A stretch of DNA of 64,000 nt from Typhlomys cinereus (taxonomy: Eukaryota; Chordata; Mammalia; Rodentia; Platacanthomyidae), in assembly GCA_023101885.1 (NCBI GenBank), contig JALPQD010000395.1:1126001-1190000 (forward strand), written 5' to 3'. Positions 54,812 through 64,000 of this stretch are shown here, one piece after another. The first letter of the stretch is position 1, and every line of letters begins with the position of its first letter. The translations under genes and the position numbers were made by a program. A model generated the notes under the pieces. That model was given only the letters and a program-made list of their open reading frames with translations, had not been told where the DNA came from and made no database searches.

Positions 54812-54850
<39 letters not shown>
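54740..54850 (+). repeat. TG-rich microsatellite
   Basis: Starts with imperfect gtgtgtgcacgtgagcatgt units (twice, 22 bp apart) and becomes a pure (GT)n run at about 54814-54849. It abuts an antisense SINE. Confidence 0.9.
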
Positions 54851-55032
54851 TGAGATAGGTTCTCATGTAGCCAAGAGCAACCTTCAATTTCTGACCGTCC
54901 TTCCTTCTCCTTCCCACGACTGGGATTACAGCTGTGAGGCCCTCTACCTGCCCTGGGCAGTGCTGGGGATTGAACCCAAGGCTCTGCGCATGCCGGGTGA
55001 GCACCGCTGGGCGGGTGCACCAGCACTTTGAG
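54851..55032 (-). mobile_element. B1/B4-type SINE, antisense
   Basis: The + strand reads gataggttctcatgtagcca, then tcccacgactgggattacag, then gtgctggggattgaacccaa, the complement of a B1 body followed by an ID-like head. Diverged. Confidence 0.7.
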
Positions 55033-56560
55033 TCTTTATGCAAGCTGTGGGACTCGGAGGTTGGGTGCAGCTGCACCCTCTTAACTGGAGGCTGGGGTGC
55101 CTCTGTCCTGGGGCTGGGAGCTTCTGAGAGGTACTGTCACCCCTGTAGACCAAGCACATACAAAGCCCAGCAGCACCTCATTCCAAGGAGGACCCAAGAC
55201 ATGGGGATCATGCTGTGCACTGATCGGATAGTACGTGGGTCCTGGGTGTCCACCAGGGTTCTTCTTGGACTGAGGACCTGCTGAGCTCACAGATGGGCAG
55301 CTCAATGCCAGGCCGCAGGGCACCTCCACGGGGAGGCATGTGCCCCCTGCCATCTCCCACCTCTGGCCACCTGAGGTTCCAGGAGTGACCCACCTTCCCA
55401 ACTTTATCCTCTTCAGCTGCTGAATGGACGCCCGCCTCCCATGGGACTTCAGCGGGAGGCTGTGCGGTTGTTCCCCAGAGGCAGGATGGAAGTGCCCACA
55501 GAGCTCACAGTGGTTAGGGTGCCAGCTGGGTGCCTTCTGCACCGTGGCAGACACACCGTGGCAAGGCAAAGCGTTCCGAGGTGTTCCACCAGTCTCAGAC
55601 CTTGGAGGAGGAGGGGAAGGTCGAGGGATCCCCCGGATGTCCCTCGGGCTCGGGCTGACACTGCTGAGGGTCCCTTGAAGCCGCCCAGCACCATCTGCAG
55701 GACCATGTGGACCGCGCGCTCCCTTGGCAGAGTCTCCGCAGCGACACTTCCAAGCCGCGCCACCGCGGCCGGCTTTGGAGAATCCACACCAAGAAAACAC
55801 ACGCCGTCTGCCTTCCCTCTCGTGGCACCGGCCCAGGAGTCCTCGGCGTGGGCGAGTGTTTCTCCATCAGTCGCTTCCAGGGCGGAAGCCGAGGGCGCCA
55901 GCGCCTCCTGCGGCCCGGCGTCCAGGTAGAGGCTTCGCTTCCGGCCTTTGCTTCTCCAACCTGGACGGGAGGCTCGGGCTGCAGCAGACGCCGTGGACAC
56001 CCCGGGCTCTAGCTGGCGTCCCTCTGGCCAGCTGGCCCTTGTCCTCTAATTAAAGTCCATGTCCTGTTATTCTTGCTGAAGTCCAGCTGGTTTGCAGAGC
56101 ACTGAAGCCGCAGCTGCAGTTTGCCCGAAGCCTTCGAGTCAGACGAAATGTTTGCACCCCGTGCCCAGTGCCCTGGGGTTGCAGGGGGGAGTGCAGGGTG
56201 CTGCAGCGGGCATGAGGGTGAGCACAGGGTGCCCAGCACTCCGTCAGCATCGTGCCTAGTGGCTAGGGTAGCCCTCGGTGGAGAGGTTGATGGTAATAGT
56301 TTTCAAACTATGGGCTGGAATCCATTGGCAGGTAGCACAATCGGCTTTGAAATCGGAGTGGAGCGAAGTAGAACCCATAGCAAATGGGCACAGCCTGCTC
56401 GCTCCAGAAAGCTCCATGTGTGATGTAAACTGTGAGTATCTGTGTGTGGATGCCAATTGCGCGGCTCCGAGTCATGGTCCAGAACGTAACAGTCAGTTCT
56501 CTGAAGCCATGTTGGGGTCCCCTCAAGGGGTGGGTCACCATGTGTCTCAATTCCAAATGT
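55033..56560 (+). other. Fibcd1: Intron 4, unique sequence
   Basis: No exon recognised. Long open frames on both strands at 55081-56012 reflect high GC and lack splice context or family similarity. Confidence 0.35.
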
Positions 56561-56564
56561 AATG

Positions 56565-56995
56565 TATGTGTGTGTATAGCATGTGTGTGCATGCCCATGA
56601 GTGTCATATACGTGTACGTGTGTGCAAGGTCAGGGGACAACCTTGGTATCGTTACTCAGCTGTCCACCTATTGTTTGAGACGGGGTTTCTGACTCTTCTG
56701 GAACTCATCAATCAGTCCAGGCTGACTGGTCAGCGAGCCTCGGATACCCACCTGTCTCTTCCTCCCCAGCTCTGGGATTAATCTATGCCACTGTACCTGG
56801 CTTTGAAAAACATTACTGTGTGTATGACATGTGTGGGTGTGGGTGCACGTGTGCCAGGGTGCACACGTGGCAGTCAGGGAACAGCCCTATGGCGTTGCTT
56901 CTCTCCTTCCACCTTTCTGGGCATTCTGAGGATCAGATCAGGTCATCAGGGTTTGCCCAGTGTCTTTGCCCGCTGAGCTATCTCCTTGGCCCATG
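56565..56995 (-). mobile_element. Two adjacent antisense SINEs (B4/B2-like)
   Basis: The first reads gcaaggtcaggggacaacct, then gacggggtttctgactcttc, then tctgggattaatctatgcca. The second, from about 56815, ends at a head complement tgcccgctgagctatctcct. The order suggests one SINE next to, or inserted in, another. Confidence 0.65.
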
Positions 56996-57004
56996 GCTTT
57001 TTAT

Positions 57005-57160
57005 TTAGCGTTTTTTTTTTTTTTTTCTGAATCGAGGTTGGGTCCTTGTGTTTGCGAGGTTAGTACTTTATCCAGACGGTGTGGTAGTTCCTTTGGGACT
57101 GTTCCAGCCACCTCAGCAGGAATGTCGGCTGTTCTTGATTTCAGGGTGCTTTGTAGGTAG
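57005..57160 (-). mobile_element. Fragment of antisense SINE
   Basis: T-run (57011-57027) followed by tgaatcgaggttgggtcctt, resembling an ID/B4 head complement. Short and diverged. Confidence 0.35.
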
Positions 57161-58319
57161 AGAGAAGAAACTGCCCCGGTGACCCTGGGAAGGTATCTAC
57201 TCTGGGTGACCGCTTAGGTGGAGTCCAGAGAGTGGTGGGAAAGGGCCCGAGGACTGGACTGGATGTCGGCTCTCAGCACAAGCAAGTGTGTCCAGTCAGT
57301 GGCCAACTGTCACATGTAGGGTGGACATGATGAAGGACATGAAGCGGCATCAAGGGCGGGTTTAGCCCACCACTGCCCACTGCGCTGCGCGTGGCCACCT
57401 GGCCTCCTTGCTGTCACGGCCTCTGCCTGCAGGACGGAGTCAGGTGACCCAGGCACACTGAGCGGGGAGGGATTTGCTGAACTGCAGGCTTTAAGGAGAC
57501 AAGCAAAGGTCAGCACCAGCCTGTCTGACAAGCTGTCTTCCGGGCCTGGGGCTCCTCCCACCGAGCCTTTAAGTCAGCAGGGCGGAGTCAGGCTTCGCTC
57601 CAGCAATGCAGTGTTGGTCAAAGGTGCCCGCACCGCGCCGAAGCACTGGGCAGGGAGCAGAACTGCGAGGCTCCTTCAGAAGTTTTGAGAGGGCAGAGCT
57701 GGGCCCCTGTGCAAGCCCCTGTGCAAGCCCCTGCAGCCCGCAGCGGGGTCCTGCCCTGCCTAACTCTAAAGGCGGTGCCAGCTGGGACTAGGGGACACTC
57801 TTTCCCTCTGGTCTTTCTTGTACCCCTCCTCATGCTAGGTGCCCCTGTCTGGTTCACTTTCCAGTCTCTAGGGTTCAGGCCCTACAGGGACCTGGAAGCC
57901 TGGTACCCCACTTTCATGCTGGAAGGGCACGGTGTGGGGAGGAAGAGGTGGGCTGAACCACATGGCAGGCCAGCCTGGGACCCGGGGCCGTTGCAGAATC
58001 CCTGAGAAGCAGCTGCGTTCCGCTGGTCAGTGCGGCTCCGACTTGCTTTCCTCCCTCTGCAGATCTGCCCTACTTCCTTGGCTACCTGGGGGGGGGGAAT
58101 CCCCTGTACACAGGCCCTTCCCCTATGTTTTCCTGTCCGATAGTACCTCGGGACAAGGTCTAGACCTGTGCCCCTGACTCAGTTTCCCCAGAGTAGCTAG
58201 ATGGAACATTTGCACGCATGCACGAAAGAGGCTGGTAGCAGGTCAGGCCCTCGGGAAGGCTGGGGAGGAGCCGTGTGGGGCTGAGGCGGGAGAGGAGAGG
58301 CGAGGATGTGGCCAGCTTC
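57161..58319 (+). other. Fibcd1: Intron 4, unique sequence
   Basis: No exon recognised. A tiny direct repeat gcccctgtgcaa (three near-copies, 12-bp unit) lies at 57702-57735, and a G-run at 58090-58097. Confidence 0.4.
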
Positions 58320-58321
58320 TG

Positions 58322-58440
58322 CTGATCCAGCAGTCACTGGCTGAGCACCTACTATGTGCCAGGCCCTGAGGTCGAGGGAGCCTCACAACCCCCAGTGGAG
58401 GTCTCCATTTCACAGGCTTGGGCAGGTAAACAGGGAGCTA
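58322..58440 (+). repeat. MIR-type SINE
   Basis: cactggctgagcacctacta followed by tgtgccaggccctgagg and, further on, cctcacaacccccagtggag and ccatttcacaggc is a clear MIR core and 3' region. Well preserved for an ancient element. Confidence 0.8.
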
Positions 58441-59105
58441 GGGCAGCAACGCGTGCGGTAACCGGGCTCCAGACTCCTCCGCTGTGTACACGCGAGACCT
58501 AGCACGCAGACCCGGGATCTTCAAAGAGCTGGGGACCCCCCCAACCCCTGCAGAGGGGGGCTTCCAGTCTGCCGCCCCTGCAGCTCTGTCCTCCTCTTCC
58601 CTCCCACAGAAGAAGGCTCAGCCTGCCCACTGCCTTTCCTCCGGCTGCCTAAGCTTTGTGCCAGGATTAAGCTTTCAAAGGGCGCGTGCTCTGGGTCCCA
58701 ATGTGCGGCCGTCAATACGGCTCTCCGCGCCGCTCAGATCTCGCTGAGCCTTATCGAATTTCCTTCCACCCAGCTGGTCCCAACCGAGGACTTGGAAATT
58801 TCAGGGCTGAACCAGGTCGGGGTAGTGAGGCAAGAAAGAAGAGGTGTCATCTCCCTCCAGCCCCGTGACGTCAGAGCTGCTCCGCGGGCTGTGACGGACG
58901 CGTCCCTGGGGACACAGCCTCTGGCCAGCGCGCTCACCAGGCACAACCGCCAGCAGCCGGGGGGGGGGGCACCTGGGCACTTCCGAGCCGCTTAGTCATG
59001 AAAGTGACAGCTCGGCTGGGCAGCCAGAGCTCTGACATCAGGCATCCTCGCAGATGGAGGCAGGTGGGCGGCGGCGAGGGGCGCTGCCACTCGGCCGCTC
59101 TGCTC
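58441..59105 (+). other. Fibcd1: Intron 4, GC-rich unique sequence
   Basis: CpG-containing unique sequence; a G-run of about ten bases ends near 58969. TGACGTCA-like ccgtgacgtcagagc at 58861 is a good CRE/ATF half-palindrome. No exon. Confidence 0.4.
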
Positions 59106-59109
59106 CCCG

Positions 59110-59310
59110 AGTGAGCAGGAAAAGGCTTGTTAAACAGAAAGGCGGCGGGGCCGGAACGCAACTGTCAGCGATCTTGTAAATACTCAGCAGCTCTGGCCCG
59201 GGCCGGCAGCGACCTTATTTCAAAGCAATTTAACCGCTGGGATTCCAGACTCCCAAATCGAGAATGTTATTATAAGGAAGAGCAGAGGCAGCCGGGTGGT
59301 TTGTTGGTAT
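59110..59310. promoter_or_regulatory. Candidate intronic conserved element
   Basis: Repeat-free region with CTTGTTAAACAG (forkhead-like), CTTGTAAATACTCAGC (forkhead-like), TTATTTCAAAGCAATTTAACC and GAATGTTATTATAAGG. Clustering in the last part of intron 4 suggests an enhancer; no direct evidence. Confidence 0.3.
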
Positions 59311-59464
59311 CCAAGTCACACCCTCGCCGGGCCGTGGGCTCCCTCGAGGCTCAAACTTGTTCCCGAGCCCCCCTCTATCCTGCCTGACTTTTGTGAGCGG
59401 GGGAGGGGAGCCACGCGAGAAGCTGGATGAAAAGTTCAGGCCCAAGCTGAGGAGGCCGGTTTAA

Positions 59465-59632
59465 AAAAATGTGTTGAGTGTGGTGGTTCAGGCCCGGGAT
59501 TCTAGGGCTCCGGAAGCTGAGGCAGGAGGATTTCTCAGAGTTTGGGGGCCAGCCTGGGCTACATAGTAAGTTCAGGCTAGTCTAGGTTACATTGTAAGAC
59601 CCTGCCTGACCATCCCCCCCAAAAAAACAGCC
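59465..59632 (+). mobile_element. B1 SINE
   Basis: Sequence gtgtggtggttcaggcccgg, then aagctgaggcaggaggattt, gccagcctgggctacatagt and gtaagaccctgcctgacc, ending in an A-run, follows rodent B1 (7SL-derived) closely. It includes the duplicated ggctacatagtaagttcagg segment. Confidence 0.9.
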
Positions 59633-59649
59633 TCAAGAATGAGTTTTGG

Positions 59650-59900
59650 GGGCTTGGGTGGTGGTGGCTCAGGGTTAAAGCCTTTGCCTCACAGGCAAAA
59701 ATATGTGAAGTCAGATCCCAGATTCCACGTAAAAAGCGTTGGGTGGATACGGCAGGGCCTGTAATTCTGGCCCTGGAAGGTAGAGCCTGGGGAAACCCAG
59801 AACAAAGCAATAAGGAGGAAGAGCAACCAGGACGATTCCCGATGTCACGTCCACAGACGCACACACTCAGGTGCCTTCTTGCACCCCCCACACAAGTGGG
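59650..59900 (+). mobile_element. Old relative of the B2-like SINE
   Basis: gggcttgggtggtggtggct, cagatcccagattccacgta, ctgtaattctggccctggaa, then cctggggaaacccagaacaaagc match the older subfamily seen at 12970, 17930, 36478 and 44950. Confidence 0.75.
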
Positions 59901-59939
59901 GTTTTGCTCCACTTCATTTTGATGTGGAAAAGATCAGGG

Positions 59940-60182
59940 TATTTTTTTCTTCTTGCCGCCCTCTTACCCTGCCTCCCTCCTGACAGAATCTTATGTAGCC
60001 CAGATGGACTTCAAACTCGGTGTAGCCAAGGGTGACCTCGAATGTCTGGTACCCGCCTCTGTCTTCTTTGGGCTGAGCCGGATTACAGGCGGGTACCACC
60101 ACACTCTGTTTAGGAGGTGCCCAGGATCCAAGCCCAGCTTCATGCACACTAGACCACCAACTGAGCAACATCCTCGGCCCCC
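59940..60182 (-). mobile_element. B4-type SINE, antisense
   Basis: Reads tcttatgtagcccagatgga, actcggtgtagccaagggtg, gattacaggcgggtaccacc, then cactagaccaccaactgagc: an antisense B1 body followed by an ID-like head. Confidence 0.75.
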
Positions 60183-60490
60183 TTTCTTGACCAGCGTGAG
60201 GGTCCATGCCAGCCTCCCTCGGAGGAGCAGCAGAGGTGGGCTTGGGAGCTGGCTGGTTCCTTCTTGTGGGAACGAACACTTCAGGGCTGTGTGTCTGGTC
60301 AGTCTGTTCCACCTTTGGTTACCACAGGCCCCCTGAACCCCTGGTCTGTTCCAGGCCCCGGGGCAGGAACCATCGAGGCAAAGGAGAAGCCTGGAGCGTG
60401 CTACCCCTCAGTGGGTGGAGTGGGAGGTGCACATGGGCCGAGGGAGGGGGTCGTCTGTGATAGTTGACATCAGCCCGTTCCCCCCCACAG

Positions 60491-60587
60491 GTGTTTCAGC
60501 GCCGGGAGGACGGCTCGGTGAACTTCTTCCGAGGCTGGGAGGCTTACCGGGAGGGCTTCGGCAAGCTCACGGGGGAACACTGGCTAG
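60491..60587 (+). CDS. Fibcd1: Fibcd1 exon 5: FReD core
   Basis: Encodes residues 282-313 plus the first base of codon 314. It starts [19 protein letters not shown] and ends GEHWL, the classic fibrinogen-domain core after GGGWT. The acceptor is ccccccacag|g and the donor ctag|gtgagt, phase 1. The conserved Q-R-R-x-D-G-S-V-x-F motif and the W-x-x-Y and F-G spacing are intact. Downstream exons encoding the ligand pocket and C-terminus are not in the window. Confidence 0.95.
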
Positions 60588-61360
60588 GTGAGTGGCCCCG
60601 GGAGCCCATCTGCCTGACCCGCCTGACCCGCCTCTCTGGGGGTCCATCCACGCTCCGCCAGGCCCCTGCCTCATTCCAGTTTGCAAGGCCTCCGCGTGTC
60701 TGAGGTGTGTAGGGGCGTCTGTGGGAGTGACCGAGGCCAGCAGCAGTGTCCACGCAGGTGGGCCCCGTGGACCTGTACTGCTAGGTGTGACAGGGAGAGC
60801 CCGGAGAGATCCTGGGGGCTCGAAGCTGGAGGACCACGAGTCCCGGGTCAGCCTGGGCTACACGGCGAGTTCCAGGCAGGGGCTGGGAGATAGAGGAGGG
60901 TGGGGGGACGCGAAGGGTCCCACAGTTCCCAGAACATGAGCTAGGGAAGAGCTGCCACAGTCACTAGAAGTCAAAGGCAGGAAGCCCCGCCGTGCTGGGA
61001 TACATGGGGAGCCACTCGCTATCCTGCCACTCAAGCCATGGCGGGGGGCAGAACCCCATCTCAGGCACCAGACGGAACAAAGATGCTGCAGTCAGTGCCT
61101 TGCTCGCAGGTCAGCAATGTGCAGTAGCCACCGGGGGCTGAAGCGCCGTGATGCTGGGCCCGCCCGTCTTCCTGCAGCGGAGGGGTCCTATGCGGAGGGG
61201 TCCTATTCATGGGTCATTACGTGGTCCAGCACTGGCCTCTAACTTTACTGAGCACTTACGCTTTTGACTATTCATTTGGAAGCCACATGCTTTGGGGCCC
61301 TGCCGTGTGCACCGACGCACGGTGGTTGTGGCCTGAGCTGAGGGCTTTGGGCTCTGGTTC
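60588..61360 (+). other. Fibcd1: Intron 5, start; B1 scraps
   Basis: Follows the gtgagt donor. A B1-like fragment (cgggtcagcctgggctacac) lies at about 60800-60890 and another at about 60960-61070. No exon. Confidence 0.45.
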
Positions 61361-62129
61361 TGTGGACGGAGATAAAATTTGCACCCAGCAAAATTTCTAT
61401 TTTAGAGTGGACCATTGGGTGGATTTAGAACGTTCCATGTCCTGTGTGACTCTCCTACCCCTAGCCCAGGTGCCCTTCTTTCCACGTGTCATATCTGGGG
61501 AGCTTGGGGCAGAACAGGAGCAAGCTGGTATGGCGGCCACGCACCCCATCCAAGGGAGGGGCTGATCGCCCAGGCCTGCACACCCTGTGGTATTAGGGTC
61601 CTAAATGCAGCAAGCTCTCCGGGGGAGGTCGGCAGCAGGCCGTGCAGCAGCGAGGGATCACGAGGTACTCCCCCCCAATGGTAATCTACACTGTCAGCTA
61701 AGTCCATGTCCGCTGACCCGGAGTCCAGGGGGAGCAGGGCTCACCCCACCCTGGTGCACAGATGGGTACTGACCGTGGGAGAGACCACATCCCGTGTGAC
61801 CGCAGTCGAGCTCACCATGTGCCCACAGTCAGGCCAGCAACACGTCTCCCATACCAGTCCCTCTTGTCGCCGGTCCTTGAGGAAACTGAGCAAGGCCGGA
61901 CTGCTGCCCTCAGTGGTGGTGGCTTGGGTGAGCCCAGGGAGGTCTTGCATGCAGGAGTGCAGCACACCTCTCTGAAAGGAGGGAACGCGCGCAGCGGTGG
62001 GTGGAGATACCCGCCGGGTCCACCCGGCCCACCCAAGTGTCTGTGCAGGAGAAAGAGGCGCTGACCAGGTGGAGGCCCGGGGCTCCCGCTCCGCCAGCCA
62101 TGCCCTTGGAGCACGGTTGGCGTCTCGCT
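61361..62129 (+). other. Fibcd1: Intron 5, mostly unique
   Basis: 61365-61440 (ataaaatttgcacccagc, attttagagtgg, ttagaacgttcca) may be a remnant of an old L1 3' region; weak. Otherwise no recognised feature. Confidence 0.3.
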
Positions 62130-62240
62130 GCTTGGTGGCATCTTAATTGAAATCTATCAGCAGCCTAGGAAGGTGGGGAGGAAGCATTTAAGCGGGGCCT
62201 TGATTAGCTCAGCAGACAGGGAGCCCTGACAGGAATGTCA
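62130..62240. promoter_or_regulatory. Candidate intronic conserved element
   Basis: CATCTTAATTGAAATCTATCAGC, GCATTTAAGC and CTTGATTAGCTCAG in a repeat-free 110-bp block. Homeodomain/TCF-like cores; inferred from composition. Confidence 0.3.
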
Positions 62241-63180
62241 ACTCTGCCGCCCTCGGCCTCCCCACACACCTCCTCTACCGCACCCCCATGCACCTCTTTC
62301 ATCGCTTCCTCTGTTCCTATTGAGCGAAGGGCACTCTTTACATATGAAGGCTTTGGAACCTTAGCCTAATACACATGCTATTCATTCACTGATAGCCATT
62401 TATCTCTCAGCTTTCCCCCACTACTTCTCTTTCTTGAAGTCTTCAGGTGCATGTGTGTACGTGTGAGTGCGAGCAGGGCCAGAGGTTGACTTTGGGTGTC
62501 TTCCTCATTTGCCCTCTATTCTCTCCCCCCCCCCGTCTGTCTGTCTGTCTCTCTTTGCCTGTCTGTCTGTGACAAGGTCTATCACAGATGGAGTTTACCA
62601 GTTCGACTAGCGTGGCTGTCCAATGAGTTCCAGGGATTCCCTCCCACCCGTCTCTGTCTCCCCAGCCCTGAAGCTTTCCATTTGATCTGCTGATTTCTCT
62701 CCATCATCTCTGGGCGTCTCCTGCATGTTGGCCCCCCCCCCGTTCTATTGACTGTCCCTGTAAATTCCCGTTGTGTTTCTGGGTTGTACCTTGGGTTTGG
62801 CTCTTTGAACCTAGGCCCTCCCTGTTTGCTCTTGTCTTCATCACTGTCACTTGAATTCTGGGGGAGGAGGGGGTCAACAGGGCTGTATCTCAGCTGGTGA
62901 TTTGGGGCCTCAGGGAGCAGTCACATGGTCAGCCATAGGCTGGGGCTTTCCTGGGGCGAAGGGTGTAGGCTGAAGAGGGGAGAGCAGAAGGGCAGGTGAG
63001 AGGGAATCCAGTGCCCTGCAGCCCCCGAGCCCAGCACGGCTGATGGACCCCTGCACCAAACCGGGGTGGGAAAGGACCCCTCCCAACACTCCCTGCGGAC
63101 CATTCTGCTCATACCCTGTTCCCAGGAGACGTAGTTTGTCCTGGACTCAGGATGAGTAAGAATGAAGCACCTTTCTGCTT
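62241..63180 (+). other. Fibcd1: Intron 5 with short TCTG repeat
   Basis: A (TCTG)n/CT-rich patch at 62520-62575 and C-runs at 62526 and 62733. Diverged antisense SINE pieces are likely at 62440-62690 (gtgtgagtgcgagcagggcc, agaggttgactttgg). No exon. Confidence 0.4.
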
Positions 63181-63182
63181 GG

Positions 63183-63265
63183 GTTTGAATCCCAGTTCTG
63201 CGGCTTACCAGCTGCGTGGCCTGACCCCGTGACGGCACCTCTCTGAGCCTCCTTTTCTCCGGCTA
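63183..63265 (+). repeat. MIR-type SINE fragment
   Basis: gtttgaatcccagttctgcg, gcttaccagctgcgtggcc and cacctctctgagcctccttt follow the MIR 5' half (aatcccagctctgcc..taccagctgtgtgacc..ctctctgagcctcag). Confidence 0.75.
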
Positions 63266-63769
63266 CACAGCCAGTGGTCTCATGCCTGACTCACTGGGTC
63301 CCTCACCTCCGGCTGCCGTCACTGGCTGAGGTTCCGTGATTAATCATTCAGGCTGAGGCGGTTTGATTGGCTACTCTGCAGGACGCTCTCGGAATGGTCC
63401 CTGGCTTCCAGGTGGGGGCGTCCACGTCGTCCCCGTCCACCTGCCTGCCTGTTCACGACCCCCATCAGCCCTGCCCAGGTGTGCAAGCCAGGCCCAGAGA
63501 CAGAGAGCAACTTGCCCTGAGACGTCAGCCTGGGAGCGGGGCAGGCTGACCGGGGCGGGGCAGCTGCCTCCAGCACTCAGAAACCAGCGTGCCTCCCAGT
63601 GAGTGGGCTGCGACTCGCATCCAGGGGCTTCTCCTGTCCCTGCACCTGGCAGAGGGGACCAGAGCTGTGCAGGGGAGGGTTCGTGTAGATAAACTGCTGG
63701 TCCTCAGAGCTGGAGCTGGGGAGCAGGAGGCAGGGGGAGGGGCTGATGGACCACCAAGGTCGCTGTGAA

Positions 63770-63830
63770 CCTGTGAAGCGGTTAATTAAACACCCTCTTA
63801 ATCAAGAGTTAATCATCTGGGTAGAGCAGT
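63770..63830. promoter_or_regulatory. Candidate intronic homeodomain/HNF1-like cluster
   Basis: GGTTAATTAAAC, CTCTTAATCAAGAG (5-bp inverted repeat) and GAGTTAATCATC lie within about 40 bp. They resemble homeodomain and partial HNF1 (GTTAATNATTAAC) sites. HNF1 control would suit an intestinal gene such as Fibcd1, but this is inference. Confidence 0.35.
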
Positions 63831-64000
63831 GCCCTGAGTTGGGAGACTCAGAGTTGGTAAGGGGCAGAGGGGTGCAGAGCTAGAAAGGGAGGGGTGTCGG
63901 CAGAGGAAGGGAGACCTGGTGTGAGAGGCGGGGCCAGAGGCGGAGCCTGGGCACCGCAGACGCATAGGTGCTGCCTTTGCCCCGTGCGCGGAGCAGTAGT
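63831..64000 (+). other. Fibcd1: Intron 5 to window edge
   Basis: G- and A-rich unique sequence ending at the window boundary; no exon 6 seen. Confidence 0.5.

Larger units (their letters stand above)
35178..64000 (+). other. Fibcd1: Fibcd1 gene, coding span (3' part beyond window)
   Basis: Five coding exons (35178-35249, 42394-42867, 47668-47827, 48202-48338, 60491-60587) join in a consistent reading frame across GT-AG introns of about 7.1, 4.8, 0.37 and 12.2 kb. The joined product matches what I recall of human FIBCD1 nearly residue for residue: cytoplasmic tail, transmembrane helix, coiled-coil stalk and start of a fibrinogen-related domain. The family protein is about 461 residues long, so the 313 codons here are roughly two thirds of it. 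The remaining exons, with the acetyl-group pocket, calcium site and second FReD disulfide, should lie after base 64000. The 5' UTR boundary cannot be fixed from sequence. Confidence 0.95.

Noticed and set aside
55081..55800. Minus-strand open frame of 239 codons in intron 4.
   Set aside because: GC-rich sequence gives long frames by chance. Overlapping frames on both strands are equally long and none resembles a known family.
1..64000. A previously undescribed multi-gene or defence-type system.
   Set aside because: The window is a vertebrate locus with one known gene; no cluster of unexplained coding sequence was found.

Overview
This window is nuclear DNA from a mammal, almost certainly a rodent. 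It holds one recognisable protein-coding gene, Fibcd1 (fibrinogen C domain containing 1), on the + strand. Five short exons separated by GT-AG introns account for all convincing coding sequence. The rest is SINEs of the rodent B1, B4/ID and B2 types, old L1 and MIR fragments, simple repeats and unique non-coding DNA. The dominant young SINE has a B2-like tRNA-derived head but a body I do not recognise from mouse or rat. A rodent outside Mus and Rattus is therefore likely (a jerboa-type lineage is one possibility), but I cannot name the species from sequence alone.

Layout. Bases 1 to about 34,100 are intergenic. In human, FIBCD1 lies head-to-head with LAMC3 across a long gap, and nothing here contradicts the same arrangement; no LAMC3 exon was seen. 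This stretch contains many SINEs, three to four copies of a roughly 430-bp interspersed repeat, an LTR-like fragment, several tandem arrays including a 1-kb GAT/GGT array, and a few AT-rich islands that look like conserved regulatory elements. Bases 34,100-35,300 form a CpG island that carries the Fibcd1 promoter and coding exon 1. Exons 2-5 follow at 42,394, 47,668, 48,202 and 60,491. The window ends in intron 5, so the last part of the gene, roughly one third of the protein, lies beyond base 64,000.

The visible exons encode residues 1-313 plus one base of codon 314. They cover a short cytoplasmic tail, one transmembrane helix (type II topology), a coiled-coil ectodomain stalk and the first part of the fibrinogen-related domain (FReD). 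The known FIBCD1 protein is a tetrameric, calcium-dependent receptor for chitin and other acetylated ligands on epithelial surfaces; its ligand pocket is encoded by exons outside the window.

I found no sign of a previously undescribed multi-gene system. The more unusual observations are the SINE family in which every young copy carries a microsatellite at the same internal position, perfect target-site duplications that document recent insertions, a 728-bp stretch with no C on the + strand, a 123-bp perfect polypurine run on the coding strand of intron 4, three minisatellites, and candidate homeodomain-type enhancers around the gene.
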